The translations under genes and the position numbers were made by a program. Below are positions 1-10,682 of a DNA stretch of 49,204 bases, piece after piece. The DNA comes from Parasitella parasitica (lineage: Eukaryota; Mucoromycota; Mucoromycetes; Mucorales; Mucoraceae). The DNA is taken from contig MU619255.1 of assembly GCA_025201805.1 (NCBI GenBank), positions 263,083 to 312,286 on the forward strand. Direction: 5' to 3'. The notes under the pieces are model-generated. The model saw only the letters and a list, made by a program, of their open reading frames with translations, was not told where the DNA came from and did not search any database. Within the stretch, counting starts at the first letter, position 1; every line of letters starts with the position of its first letter.

Positions 1-225
1 AAAAAAAAAGCCTAAAAATGTGGGGTGGGGTAAAAGATTTCGTCCAGGCACCAATTGTACTCAAATGGTATAAAGTATAAAAAGCTACTGATAGAACCGG
101 GCCTTTCTTTATCCCTCTCTTTTCTTTTGTTAATCCCTTTTGTTTGCTTTCTTTGTATAATCCTCTCCTTTTTATTAGATACGAATTATACTCATAAATC
201 ACCATTGCCGTACAACCAATTCAAA

Positions 226-883
226 ATGAGGCACGCTGTATTATGTGATGAACTAGATAATATAACTCAGTCATACGATTACGGTATTGTGCCTGGCTCG
301 GCAACTGTATTTGTCAGAGACGAATTGAACAACATTGGAAGACTGGATTTGACATTGCTGGAGGGTGTCATGATTGTAGTGGAGGTCTCTGAAGAAGGAT
401 ATAAGGTAGAACTTAGTAAGATTAAGGTTGTGTGGGAGAATATACGGAGTTGAAACTAACACCTATTACCCAAAGGTGGGATCATGTTCACCACTCTCAA
501 GCACAAGTACTGCACTTGCTACTGCTCAGATTGTGCAAAAAAACCTTGAAGTTCCATTTGAAACCATGGATAACTTATTAATGGCTATTTCACCCATGTT
601 TCGCGAAAGGTTTCAACAAGCACTTTATGATAAATTAGAGAGTGTTCATCGACACCAACAACAGCCATCGACAATGTCGACATCTATGCCAACAACAACA
701 GCCGAAACGTCAATACCACCATTAGCATCAGGTTCTTCATTTCAGCAGAATTCTACTCCACATATATTATTACAGCAACCTTCATCATTACAAAATACGC
801 AACCTCCAATACAAGATCACTCTGCATTAGATATAACTACTCAAGATTTGTTTGATGATATTCATAATTGGCTGCATCAATAA
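226..883 (+). CDS. GSKIP-domain (DUF727-like) protein, 2 exons
   Basis: Exons 226-405 and 476-883, joined over a 70-nt phase-0 intron (GTAGAA...CAAAG, with a CTAAC branch-like sequence 17-21 nt before the acceptor), give 195 aa. The first ATG of the frame is at 226; the open frame upstream has none. Residues about 35-105 resemble human GSKIP: a beta-rich half followed by a helix like PFETMDNLLMAISPMFRERF and then ALYDKLES, which match the family's ETVYSLLDTLSPAYREAF...LLQRLEAL. In animals GSKIP binds GSK3-beta and PKA regulatory subunits; in fungi the standalone domain is little studied. The last 80 residues are Q/S/T/P-rich and probably disordered, a tail that human GSKIP (139 aa) lacks. Family membership is by eye; the kinase partner in this organism is unknown. 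Confidence 0.72.
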
Positions 884-1837
884 ATAAACGAGAGTGGGGA
901 AGAGACAAGGAAAAGTTTGATTTTCAATACACGAATATACATGTGATATTAATTTTAGGTCTAATATGCATTTTTTTTAGCAATAATTAAGTTCTTGATG
1001 TGTATTCCTTTTCACTTTCTTTGCATTTGGCATATAACAGCTCGAGTTTCGTGGATTTTCTCTCGAAGTTGATAATTCAAGGGAAAGAGCAAAATACGAT
1101 GTCAGGAAACATGAAGAATGATAGTAATGATCATTGCAAAACATTATTTATCCAGTAACAGGATCACGAAGTTCGTTTACTGCGCACATAAAACAACATT
1201 TGAGCAAATGCGTTTACGCAATTTCGAGTATCCTTAAATCGATATAGTTATGTTAAATGTACGTGTGCTAATTGCGCCCATATACATTATATACGTATTT
1301 AGTATTCGGATTTTACCGACTAAATTGATTTTAAGGCTTTCCAGATGATTTTTGGTAAGAAACCTATGTTCATTCTTTGTTTGCACATTTGCTCCTAAAT
1401 CAAACACATTATCACACTCAAGTCATAGTACTCTAATGCAGTATCAAGTACCATTTTCAAATCTAATGCCACTATACAACTAGGCGGTTGTATGAAAACA
1501 TTAGAGTCAATGTCTTTAGTGTTTTGCAAGCGTCATGAAAGATTCACATTCTACCGTTGACATTACAACCAAATTTAAAATGTGAGTGCCGCACACAGTT
1601 CGTATATTTGACACTGATGTCATTCTCATTTATTTCTTTCGATACAATCAAGATCTTTGATACAAAAAATGGTCAAATTAATAAACGTTATCTTTTAATA
1701 TGTATCTTGTTCTTAGAATCCCATATTAATTACGACATGCACATGCCAGCTTGTCCATGTCGAAGAATCTACCGTTTACCATTTTCTCTCATTTGCATCC
1801 GGCTCGGACATTTTGTCAAAATAATCGCAAAAAATAT
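884..1837. other. Gene-free stretch downstream of the GSKIP gene
   Basis: No frame on either strand gives a recognisable or well-supported protein. The sequence is AT-rich. I see no repeat or RNA gene in it. Confidence 0.5.
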
Positions 1838-1919
1838 TGCAGACAGCGAGATTCGAACTCGCGCCACTCTCGTGAATACGACCTGAACGTATCGCGTTAG
1901 ACCACTCCGCCATATCTGC
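1838..1919 (-). tRNA. tRNA-Leu-CAG: tRNA-Leu (anticodon CAG)
   Basis: The minus strand folds as an 82-nt type II tRNA. The acceptor 5' GCAGATA pairs with 3' TGTCTGC (one G-T pair), with discriminator A. The D-arm is GCG...CGC with a GTGGTCTAA loop. The anticodon stem ATACG/CGTAT closes loop TTCAGGT, so the anticodon is CAG, reading CUG leucine codons. A long variable arm (TCACGAGAGTG) fits leucine tRNA, and the T-arm is GCGAG-TTCGAAT-CTCGC. A run of six T follows on the minus strand (plus 1829-1834), a typical RNA polymerase III terminator. No intron is seen. CUG is therefore decoded as leucine. Confidence 0.96.
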
Positions 1920-3956
1920 CAGATATCATCTCAACAAAATAAGTTTTAATATATCCTAATTACAATAAACTTTATCACGTGATCATGATTTACATTACCC
2001 GATGTATCTCCCAGTAACCATGGTATTAAAGAGACTATTTGTTTTTGTAAACCACAAAAACTAAACTACCAGATTCACTCACTATTTTCATTAGTTTTTT
2101 ATATTCATAAAGACTGTTAAAAATTTTAACTATTCACAAATAGTCTATAATATCTATTTTGATAAGAAAATGCCATCGTTTTATACTAGATTATATCTCT
2201 ATTGTAACACTATTTGTCATTATGGTTAAATATTGAACTTGGCATGTAATACCAAGTTAGATACTTGTTATATTGTACATAAATAGCTTATTTCTTGTCA
2301 GTGTGTACAAAAAATTACCAATATAATAGCTGCTTAATCTCATGTCTTTCTGACACAACAAAAACTCACTTTCATTAGCATCGTATTTCGTATCTACATG
2401 TAAAATAACTAAACCCAAATTTTGATGGCAATCTTGGCTTTTTATGCCAGAACGTAATTCATGTAAAGGTGATGGGTCTTTATGTGGCAATTTTTGGTTT
2501 ACTTGCATCCAAACTCAACAATAAGCGTTTATTTGCAAAATAGCTATTATTTCCCAATGAATTAAGTAAAGAGACCACAATAAAATAGAATCACGGTGAA
2601 CGTAGGATCTTTATTATCAAATAAAAGGAAATCAAAAACTCTGGTCTTGAATTTCTTTCTTATTCATAGACCCCAATTTCATCTGTATGTCATTTAAATG
2701 GTATTAGAGAACCTGTATTAACTATTATCCTAATAAAGCGCAACCTTTTAAACAATTCTAGCATTATAATAAAAATAAATAAGCTTAAGATTAAAAGATT
2801 ACACAAGACTTTTACTTTCACAATAAGCCCAGGTAAGTCTGCAAAAATCTTGAAAGTAGAATTCCTCTTTGAGAAGCTCCGAATATCTGAATAAAAGACA
2901 TTGCGGTTCTCTTCATACTAAGATGATGCAAACCCCACATTACACCTTAATAAATTATGGGTGTGATGAGCTACACAAAATGTCCTTCTTCATCGAATAA
3001 AACGATATTCAGATGCTATTCCAAGGAATCTGATACTAGGTTTTTTCTCAGATCCCATTGTCCTGGTTTTTAAACGTCTTAATACACTTCCATTTGAACC
3101 TCCAGTTAATAGGCAAAAACTGACATCCACTGCATAAGACTTTTGATCTAGATTTAAATATAATACATTAGTTAGTTTGTTGATTTCTATTGTTTGGAGG
3201 ATTCTCTTGGGATGTTTTGTGCCGCAATTCTAAAAGGAAAATTCTATGGCATTCTATCGTATCGGCCATACCTTTGTTATCTTATCTTGTGACATACCAT
3301 CTATGCCATATATTTCACCCAATCAAATAAGCTCATTTCTGCCTATGGGTATATTTGCATAGTCCAAAATAATCATATATGCATCCAATCAATCTAATTC
3401 ATTTAAATGTTTGTCATTTTGGCGTACTTTAATGAACTATTATACGTAAGAAATTCTTTATTACAGAAATATATTATTATTTGCAAACTAGATCAATGCT
3501 GTCTAGACTTGGTCAACAACCCAATACAAGCTTCGATTGCTATATTTTATTTGAAGGTGTTATTAATTCCTCCGATGGCTATATTTGAAAATCCCAAAAG
3601 AAAGCTTTGCTGCGGAACAAATCATGATACAGTACAATAGATTTGCCTGTCAAGATAAATTTTGACATTTCAAATATGAACTTTAAATCCACTATAAGAT
3701 GTATTCGGTGACAATTATATCCTTCTAGTTTATTGTGAAATTATACCATAGTGTTTAAAGAGAAGCGAATCTCATATTGCTTCCTATGACTCATTCCTTT
3801 CCAGCTGACATACTCGTCCACGTAGGTAACCATGGTAACAAGGTAACACTAGGTTGTCCTTCCCCGTCACTGTGCCTGAGAATGTATAACGATCTGACAT
3901 ATTGTCATCTATTCGATTATTCATCAATATGGGACGGTTTCGCTCCTGATGCTGCA
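1920..3956. other. Gene-poor stretch, possible old coding relic
   Basis: No intact gene is seen. On the minus strand, about 3225 down to 2690, a frame is unusually open for such AT-rich DNA but carries stops; I do not recognise its product (see findings). The rest is AT-rich with scattered short frames. Confidence 0.45.
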
Positions 3957-3966
3957 TATATAAATA
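3957..3966 (+). promoter_or_regulatory. TATA box of the arrestin adaptor gene
   Basis: TATATAAATA lies 55-64 nt upstream of the ATG at 4021, and the leader just before the ATG is A-rich (GAATCAAAAA). Position and sequence fit a core promoter; no transcript data support it here. Confidence 0.5.
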
Positions 3967-4020
3967 TAAGAGCAATGTAGATCTTTTATTTTTTTCAAAC
4001 CTAATTTCTTGAATCAAAAA

Positions 4021-6039
4021 ATGCCTCTCCCAAATTATCACATAATCCCATCAGCAACAGCGAAAAAAGAGGTTTTGAAGGTCATTTTAGATGAGCCTCG
4101 TCTTTACGTCGAAGAATCATTGGGATCAGTCATGGTTCGAGGTGAAGTTATAGTCAATTTCCCTAGAGATACTCAAATACAAGGTCCCATTGAATTATTG
4201 TTTGAGGGTATTCAACGATTTCAGCCATGGTCATGTAAGTTTTTGTGTTGTGCATGATTCGTTTGATAAGAAACACTGATAGATCTCATAGTGATCATGC
4301 GTGGTGCACCGACTGGCTCTTCAATTGAAACCAAACTACAGGTTGTTGAGTTGTCACTATTGCCTCCAAATTCCAAAGGAATAATGCCTGCTGGCACACA
4401 GCGATTTCCATTTGAATTCCCAATTCCTGCTTCATTACCTACATCAGTGTATATCAAAGATCGACTCGAAATCTTTTATCAGATGAGCGCGACTCTTTCC
4501 CGCTCATCTCGAAATGACATTGATAATAATGACGCTCTAGTAAATCCTATCCATTGGGTAGATTGGGCTCGTCGAAATACTATATTTAAAAAGAAGTATA
4601 CTGCCTGCTCACCGTTAAGAATTGTTCGTGCTATGGAATCAATTGTTTCAAATGGTTTACCGGCGGTAACAACAACAGCAGCAACAGCAGCAGCAGCAAC
4701 CACAGGAACAATATCAGCAGTAACTTCCAATACAAACACACCTTTATCATCATCAAATGCAGAACCAACAGAAGAGTCTGAAGCGGAGACTGCCAGTATA
4801 CCAATTAGTCAACGTAGCGTGCAGCCATGGAATCGACGTGGCTTGGATGCCTATCAAGGGACGTACGACGAACAGCATGATCAGCTGGCCTCATCATTTG
4901 CAGGCCGAGCTTCGGGCAATCTAAATCAGCCAATTCACACTTTGAGTGGTGTCGAAGGAATTCGATACAAGATTAGCGTTGATCGTACTGCTATTGCTCT
5001 TGGTACAAGTATCGGTGTTGAATTAATGATTGAGCCTGTCTATACAGATGCTGTCATCAAATCTGTTCTCCTTAAGGTCGCTGAAACTCGTAGATATGCC
5101 ATGAAGGTGCCTGCTGGCCATACTTGGGACAGCAATACGCCTGAAACCAAGAAAATGAATGAAGCGGTTACTTTGGTGCTGAAATGGGCCGACGGCTATC
5201 AATTTGAAGACGAAGAAGACGAAAGTCGTGTCCACAAGCAAAGCAAGTCTTCTTCCTCCAACAAAAAAGGTGAACGGTATCTTCATCAACGTGTACAGAA
5301 TAGCCAATATTTAGCTTATTTTGATCCGCCATTGCCTGGCTGTCCTGAAGGCAAGCAATTTCTCAACAGTACGTTTGACAAGAAGAAGAAATTCGTTGGC
5401 GAAATGCAAGAACATGAAGCCTCTTCCTCTACGGCTGATCGAGATATGGTCAATCTCAAGGAATTAAATCAACCTATCAAAGTGGGCGAGTATTTCGGTG
5501 GTCGCTTTGTGGTACCTATGCCAGACTGCTCCCATATTTTACATCCTAGTATGGACTATGAGTCTATCAAAATTAGTCATTGGATGCAACTGGTTGTTAG
5601 CATCGAAAGCAACGGGAAAACATTTGATCTGCTCTTAGAATCGCCTGCTCGTATCTTGGATTGCCGTTTAGTAGCTGATGATGAGTGTCAGACGGTTTTG
5701 CCTCCTCCTCCATCCTACCAGCCAGGCGATGGTCATCTTTATCATGAAAATAATTGGTCACAAAGCACTTTTTGGGAGCAAAGAGAACCCATTACCTTTG
5801 TCTCAGGTTGGGGATCTTGTGTGCCTTGTCCCTGTGAATACAAGAAATTAAAAGCGGTGAATGCATCGAAGAAACCTCCTTCTAGACTCCAAGTAAGATA
5901 CGGTACCACCACAACCAGTCCAAGCAACGGCAAAGGCAGTGGCAACAACAACAACAACAATAATCAAAATAATGCTGACAGTTGTCCCTCATCTCATTTG
6001 CCTGAATGGGGACCACCTCCTTGCTACTCTGAAGATTGA
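4021..6039 (+). CDS. Arrestin-related trafficking adaptor with two PPxY motifs
   Basis: Exons 4021-4234 and 4292-6039 (57-nt intron, GTAAGT...CATAG, phase 1) encode 653 aa. The N-terminal half has an arrestin N fold (about residues 10-150: EVIVNFPRDTQIQGPIELLF, then PFEFPIPASLPTS, a hallmark of arrestin_N). An arrestin C-like domain (about 230-470) follows a low-complexity T/A/S-rich linker. PPSY at 544-547 and PPCY at 647-650 are PY motifs that recruit WW domains of Rsp5/Nedd4-type HECT ubiquitin ligases. By family knowledge such proteins (yeast ART/Rim8/Bul type, animal ARRDC) bring the ligase to plasma-membrane transporters and drive their endocytosis. The tail also has an N-rich homopolymer. 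Which yeast ART it corresponds to cannot be said by eye. Confidence 0.88.
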
Positions 6040-6325
6040 TCTGGACCCATCCCCCTTTATATTATTACTCTAAACTAATGCTATAACAACGATAACAGTA
6101 ACATTCATAAATGTACTTCTATCGGCTATATATCTCTGCGCAAATGTAAATACTGATTTTTGAATAAATAATGTGCCAATCTTTTATGCACCAAATCCAC
6201 TTTTCGCCTCTCCTGACTCATCCTGCTGTTAGTAACGTTGCCAAGGAGTTCCCCGAAAGCGATAAATAACATCATCTTCATTCATCGCTTCTCCCTTCGC
6301 AACCCCCTGATGCATATGCATACAC

Positions 6326-6332
6326 TATATAA
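6326..6332 (+). promoter_or_regulatory. TATA box of the defensin-like peptide gene
   Basis: TATATAA lies about 60 nt upstream of the ATG at 6391 and fits a TATA-driven, inducible-type promoter. The intergenic space back to the arrestin stop is only about 350 nt. Confidence 0.5.
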
Positions 6333-6390
6333 TCCGAGGTTTACGACAACTCTTTTTCATTCAACTCTTTACATATTAATTCACAAAAAG

Positions 6391-6642
6391 ATGCCATCAA
6401 CAAACAATATTATTATTCTTCTCTCTGTCCTTTCACTGTTATTTGTTGTCAATGCTTTTAAACAAAATAACGATATTGCTCCTCTTCAGAGACTCAGTAA
6501 GAGAGAATGTGGGTTCAATTGCCAAAATCAAGATTCTTGCAATTCAAAATGTGGAAAACATGACGAAAGCTTGCACTTGGGGCTCTATTTTGGTGTCTGC
6601 CATCGTGGTATTTGCTTCTGTGGATGGATTCCTGAAAATTAA
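6391..6642 (+). CDS. Secreted cysteine-rich defensin-like (CS-alpha-beta) prepropeptide
   Basis: A single-exon frame of 83 aa. Residues 1-22 are a signal peptide (short polar start, then an I/L/S/V core ending VVNA). Next comes a short acidic/polar propeptide ending in the dibasic site RLSKR, a Kex2-type cleavage point, and then a mature peptide of about 45 residues with seven Cys. Spacing inside the mature part shows the CS-alpha-beta signature: C-x3-C (CNSKC), then G-x-C (GVC), then C-x-C (CFC). Fungal, insect and plant defensins share this pattern, so an antimicrobial or signalling role outside the cell is likely but inferred. The odd number of cysteines (two near the mature N-terminus) is unusual. 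The frame at 6443-6652 is a shadow. The start is chosen because it opens the signal peptide and lies 60 nt after a TATA box. Confidence 0.72.
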   Translation: MPSTNNIIILLSVLSLLFVVNAFKQNNDIAPLQRLSKRECGFNCQNQDSCNSKCGKHDESLHLGLYFGVCHRGICFCGWIPEN

Positions 6643-7163
6643 TTCGCTGTGATGTGGGCCTTGCACACATGCTTTGCAAGCGACAAGTTCCATTTAAGCA
6701 AGCGACAATATTTCACCAAATCATACTGCCTTGTTGCTTTAATGGAGCTTTTTATGTAGCTTTAAAAATAACTAATAAATTCACTAGCAAAAAAAAAAAA
6801 AAAAAAGAGCACAAAGATGTAATATAGTTGTTGGGTAAAAAAAGTCATATGTGATGGTGTTGAAAGTTTGGCGTACCGATTCTTACTAAATCCTCAAACA
6901 ACACATCTTTGCTTTGGTTTTATTAGTCTTTCTCCCAAAATATAAACAAATACGTTAACAGTATAACAATGAGAATAGTCTAAACTCTGTAGCTACGACT
7001 TTCGTTGAAGATGTGCTAGGAACACTAATAAATCGATACCAATCCCAGTTATCCCACAAAAAGTCGACCAATAACAGTTTACTGCAAAAACATGCACACC
7101 AATTAAATAAATGTACTCCTCTCTTTCTCTCCTCGTCGTTTTTCTCAGTCAACTTATATATAA
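6643..7163. other. Intergenic region with an 18-A tract
   Basis: Contains a homopolymer of 18 A (6789-6806) and pyrimidine-rich sequence before the ureD start. No gene is seen. Confidence 0.5.
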
Positions 7164-8216
7164 ATGAAAAGATTCGAAACCACGGCAGAAAACAAACCGG
7201 GAAAGGGGATTGTGATATGTTCCTGCTACAATGAACGCTCCAAGTTCGAACGTATACATGCCCAGTATCCACTCAAATTTATTCCTACCACGGGGCATGC
7301 AGATCGTTTGGCAGTAGTGTACATGTTGAGCTACGGTGGTGGGGTCATCAGTGGTGACACTTTTTCAATCGAAATGACGGTCAACACAAATGCCATTTTG
7401 CTACTAATGACACAAGGCAATACCAAGATCTTTAAAGATCGTGTGCACCAGAGACTTTGGCTGGCATCTCTACAGCAACAGCAATCCAGTGTGCCTACCA
7501 TTTCGTTTTCCAGTCTGTTGCCCTCGTTAGATACCATTACAGGACTATTTAAGACACCAGAGCCGCCCAAAAAAGTAGCACCTTCAGTACAAATCATCAA
7601 TTCCATGGTAACAGCGCAGGCCACACTATTAGTGATCCCCGATCCAGTGACCTGCTTCCGCGATTCATCATTTCAGTCAAAACAGCTCTTCGAATTACAG
7701 GACGATTCATCGCAATTAGTACTGCTGGATTGGTTTACAAGTGGTCGTATTACTCGAGGCGAGAGCTGGTCTTTTCGCCATTACTCCAGTCGCATCGACA
7801 TCAAAATTGCTGGAAAATGGGTCATCAAGGACGCCATGGTGTTGGAAGACGAACAGTACATGAAACGTTTGGATCCCAGAGTAGAGGATGAAACAGCTTA
7901 TGCTGCCCGTTTGAAGCCGTACTTGTGTTTTGCAACTTTGGTCATCATTGCAAAATCAAATGGCTCGTTAATGAAGAGTGTGGACCGAATCCAGCGGAAA
8001 TCTGAGGAAATGAGATTGTTGCCACTGACGCTGAAATCAGACGAGGATAGAAAAGTGCTGTGGTCTGTGAGTCCTATTCTCAAGGGCAGAGGTGTGCTTG
8101 TGCGTGTGGCTGGCATGACAACAGAGCAAGTGAGGGATTTTGTCAAGCTAGAGTGTCTGAAGGAAGGGTTAGTTGGGATCATTGGCGACGGCATGTTTAG
8201 TAAAGTGCTTGTGTAA
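7164..8216 (+). CDS. ureD: Urease accessory protein UreD (UreH)
   Basis: An intronless 350-aa frame. The N-terminal third carries the UreD hallmark SYGGGVISGD (about residues 55-64), followed by LLLMTQGNTKIFK, matching the family's LTTQGxTKVYK stretch. The middle shows VIPDPVTCFRDSSF and the conserved LVLLDWFTSGRITRGESW. UreD is the scaffold that binds apo-urease with UreF and UreG and delivers nickel to the active site, so this organism should make a nickel urease. Length is slightly above bacterial UreD (about 270-300) because of an insertion with a Q run near residues 105-140, common in fungal members. Fungal urease genes are usually unlinked, and no other urease gene is nearby. A TATATATAA-like element sits directly before the ATG. 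Confidence 0.93.
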   Translation: MKRFETTAENKPGKGIVICSCYNERSKFERIHAQYPLKFIPTTGHADRLAVVYMLSYGGGVISGDTFSIEMTVNTNAILLLMTQGNTKIFKDRVHQRLWLASLQQQQSSVPTISFSSLLPSLDTITGLFKTPEPPKKVAPSVQIINSMVTAQATLLVIPDPVTCFRDSSFQSKQLFELQDDSSQLVLLDWFTSGRITRGESWSFRHYSSRIDIKIAGKWVIKDAMVLEDEQYMKRLDPRVEDETAYAARLKPYLCFATLVIIAKSNGSLMKSVDRIQRKSEEMRLLPLTLKSDEDRKVLWSVSPILKGRGVLVRVAGMTTEQVRDFVKLECLKEGLVGIIGDGMFSKVLV

Positions 8217-8329
8217 ATAGCCCTTCAATAAAAGGATGATAGACTTATTATGTAAAAATATAATGACGTCTGGTGACCTTGAAAACGCTGTGGTAAAACT
8301 TGTATCAAATATGTCCTGATCAAAAGGAC

Positions 8330-9135
8330 GCGACTGGTACAAGCAATCCAAGCGATTCGGTTAATTCCAAGCAAGCGTATGCTGTGATCTGCCCAATTTG
8401 AGATGAGCCAATTCAAAATAAGCCGTCTACAAACACTGCTATATTTATGGAGATGGAGGTATGGAGTCTTAGGGGTTGCTAATGAGACTCGGATAGGTCT
8501 GTTCTCAATTATGCAGCCTTTGCATTTCGTTCAACGCATGAAGCTGGTCAAGTCGATGGTTAAACTCGACATACTCGTAGCCACGAGGCTGTGTTTTTCT
8601 GGGGATTTTTCATGGTTTTTACTGATCTGCAGAAACCTACATTGGTTGAAAAATGCGCTATATTATTATAGTTTCAACAAAGGATTTCCTTTGCCGGTAT
8701 GCTGGTGGCCGCACTTGTTACCAGTAGTTGCTCAGAACCACCCATAGCTGATGTCATAAAGAAATAACGAGTGTCTGGGCTGTCTCTTCTCTATTATTAC
8801 CTGATGTTAGTAAGCAGCACATCATTATACATGTAGACACGTTTGTACCTTTTGTCAATCAAACTACCTCCTGAAGCCAATTTAATCTAAATGTGCATGA
8901 TGCCTTTCCGTTAAACTTAAAGTGTACCTTGTGCAGCTGATATCGAACTGATGGTTTTGAAAGTAATTATTTCTTTATACGTCTGCATAATCCAAAGACA
9001 CACCTACGATCTCGACTTGTTTCGAATCATTTCAACTACTACATCAAACATGCAAACGAAGCCAAAGTCGCTGGAAATAGGCCACGTCCGGATCTTCCAT
9101 CCTATTTTATAAACATACATTTACGGTTTTATTTA
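8330..9135 (-). pseudogene. Decayed three-RRM RNA-binding protein (Nam8/Csx1/Pub1/TIA-type)
   Basis: No long frame survives, but fragments on the minus strand line up in the correct order with tandem-RRM proteins. About 8935-8850 reads FRLNWASGG-IDKR after a one-base slip, like the end of RRM1 and linker (FKLNWASGG-DRR). About 8795-8760 reads HSLFLYDI (RNP2 of RRM2). About 8650-8570 reads RSVKTMKNPQKNTA and then, in another frame, RGYEYVEF (RNP1). About 8545-8445 reads HALNEMQ and, after a further slip and a TGA, NRPIRVSLATPK, the RRM2 end of Csx1/Nam8 proteins. About 8430-8400 reads AVFVDGLF (RNP2 of RRM3) followed by a stop. At least three frameshifts and several stops make it a pseudogene. 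Boundaries are approximate. It fills the gap between ureD and the succinyl-CoA ligase gene. Confidence 0.65.
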
Positions 9136-9299
9136 GTCTATTTGAATGCACCCAAGCAAGCCAATGCTAATGTGGTCTTGCCGTGCTGGAATGTTAAGAA
9201 ACAATAGGAAAAGAGGCGTCTAATGTCTGAAACACAACGTCTGTTTGTTACAGCCATTGGCACAAGAACCGATTGAGCATGTATAGTATGTTGAATTGG

Positions 9300-10569
9300 C
9301 TAGACGAGGCCTTGATCTTTCATGACCTGATAAGCTTACAAAGTGAGTATACAAAAAAGAATAGACTCAATTCATTTGCTTTTACCTGATACATGGTAGC
9401 ACCAATCTTGGCAGGAGAGGGAGTAACTACAACTCCTGCTCTCTCAAGTGCCTTGACTTTATCACTTGCTCCTTCTTTTCCACCAGATATGATTGCACCA
9501 GCATGGCCTATGTATCCATTGATATTGGCAAGTCAGCAAGGCAAAAATCAAATAAAAATACCCATTCGACGTCCTGGAGGCGCCATCATGCCAGCAATGA
9601 ACGAAACAACAGGCTTTGGCATGTATTTTTGTTTGAGGTTGTAGTCTTTTAAAAACGCAGCAGCGTCTTCTTCAGCTGAACCGCCAATTTCTCCTATTAG
9701 AACAATACCCTCAGTGTTTTTGTCGTGAAGCAGCACCTTTAAAACGTCAATAAAGGTAGCGCCATTCAGAGGGTCACCCCCAATTTCAATGCACAGCGTT
9801 TGTCCAAGCCCAGCATGGGTTATTTGTTGCACTGCTTCGTAGGTCAACGTACCTGATCTAGATACGACGCCTATTTTACCCTGTCGGATGATGCTGCCGG
9901 GCATGATGCCGATTTTACACTCGCCAGCGCGGATCAATCCAGGGCAATTGGGCCCTACCAGACGACTTTTGCTTTGCGTCAGCAACGCTTGCTTGACACG
10001 CATCATGTCACGTATGGGAATGCCTTCTGTAATAGCCACAATGAGTCCGATATCGGCCTCAACAGCTTCCATAATGGCCTCAGCGGCAAACGGTGGTGGT
10101 ACGTATACAACAGACGCATCTGGCTTGGTTTCATTAACAGCCTACATCTGCATTTAGTATTTTTGGTTGACATATGCGTGCATTTGCTTGCCTTCTGTAC
10201 TGAACCAAATACTGGTAGTCCTAAATGTGTTGTACCAGCCTTTTTGGGTGATACACCACCGACCATCTTGGTGCCGTATTCGATAGCTTCTTCCGAATGA
10301 AATGTGCCCTAAATGTTTACATGCATATAAGCTGTGAATGTCACACATGCATGATCCCACAATACAAGAAAGTCTACTTGTTTACCAGCAAAGCCTTGAC
10401 TAATAACTTTAGTATTTTTGTTCACTAGCAAGTTCTTCAATGTAGATTCGTAGCTGCTAGTGGTTAATTGCCTGACTAAACTCCAGTGTGGTTAGACGTA
10501 TGTATAACAGCATGTTTCATCCAAGTTTGTACTACTTTTATTAGCCTGCTTGATTGAATTCTTGAGCAT
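9300..10569 (-). CDS. LSC1: Succinate-CoA ligase alpha subunit, mitochondrial
   Basis: Six exons in transcription order: 10569-10536, 10475-10378, 10308-10192, 10141-9562, 9507-9386, 9326-9300, all frame-consistent, giving 325 aa. The start MLKNSIKQ is a plausible mitochondrial presequence. Motifs in order: [16 protein letters not shown] (CoA-binding Rossmann half), [60 protein letters not shown], and RMGHAGAI, whose His is the residue phosphorylated in catalysis. The enzyme interconverts succinyl-CoA and succinate with NDP/NTP in the TCA cycle, paired with a beta subunit encoded elsewhere. The intron 10191-10142 uses a GC donor (GCAAGC) with a normal AG; the other introns are GT-AG, 54-69 nt. 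Length matches yeast Lsc1 (329 aa). Confidence 0.95.
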
Positions 10570-10682
10570 TTCGAGTTGAATTAACAGCAAAAACAACGAA
10601 TGAAGAGACTAAAACATGCAAGGACTTATCTCTCTTTTTATTTTGAAACATGAATTGATATGGTAAAAGACAGGTTTCATAA

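Noticed and set aside
6443-6652. Second frame overlapping the defensin-like gene
   Set aside because: Shadow frame; the signal peptide and cysteine pattern exist only in the frame that starts at 6391.
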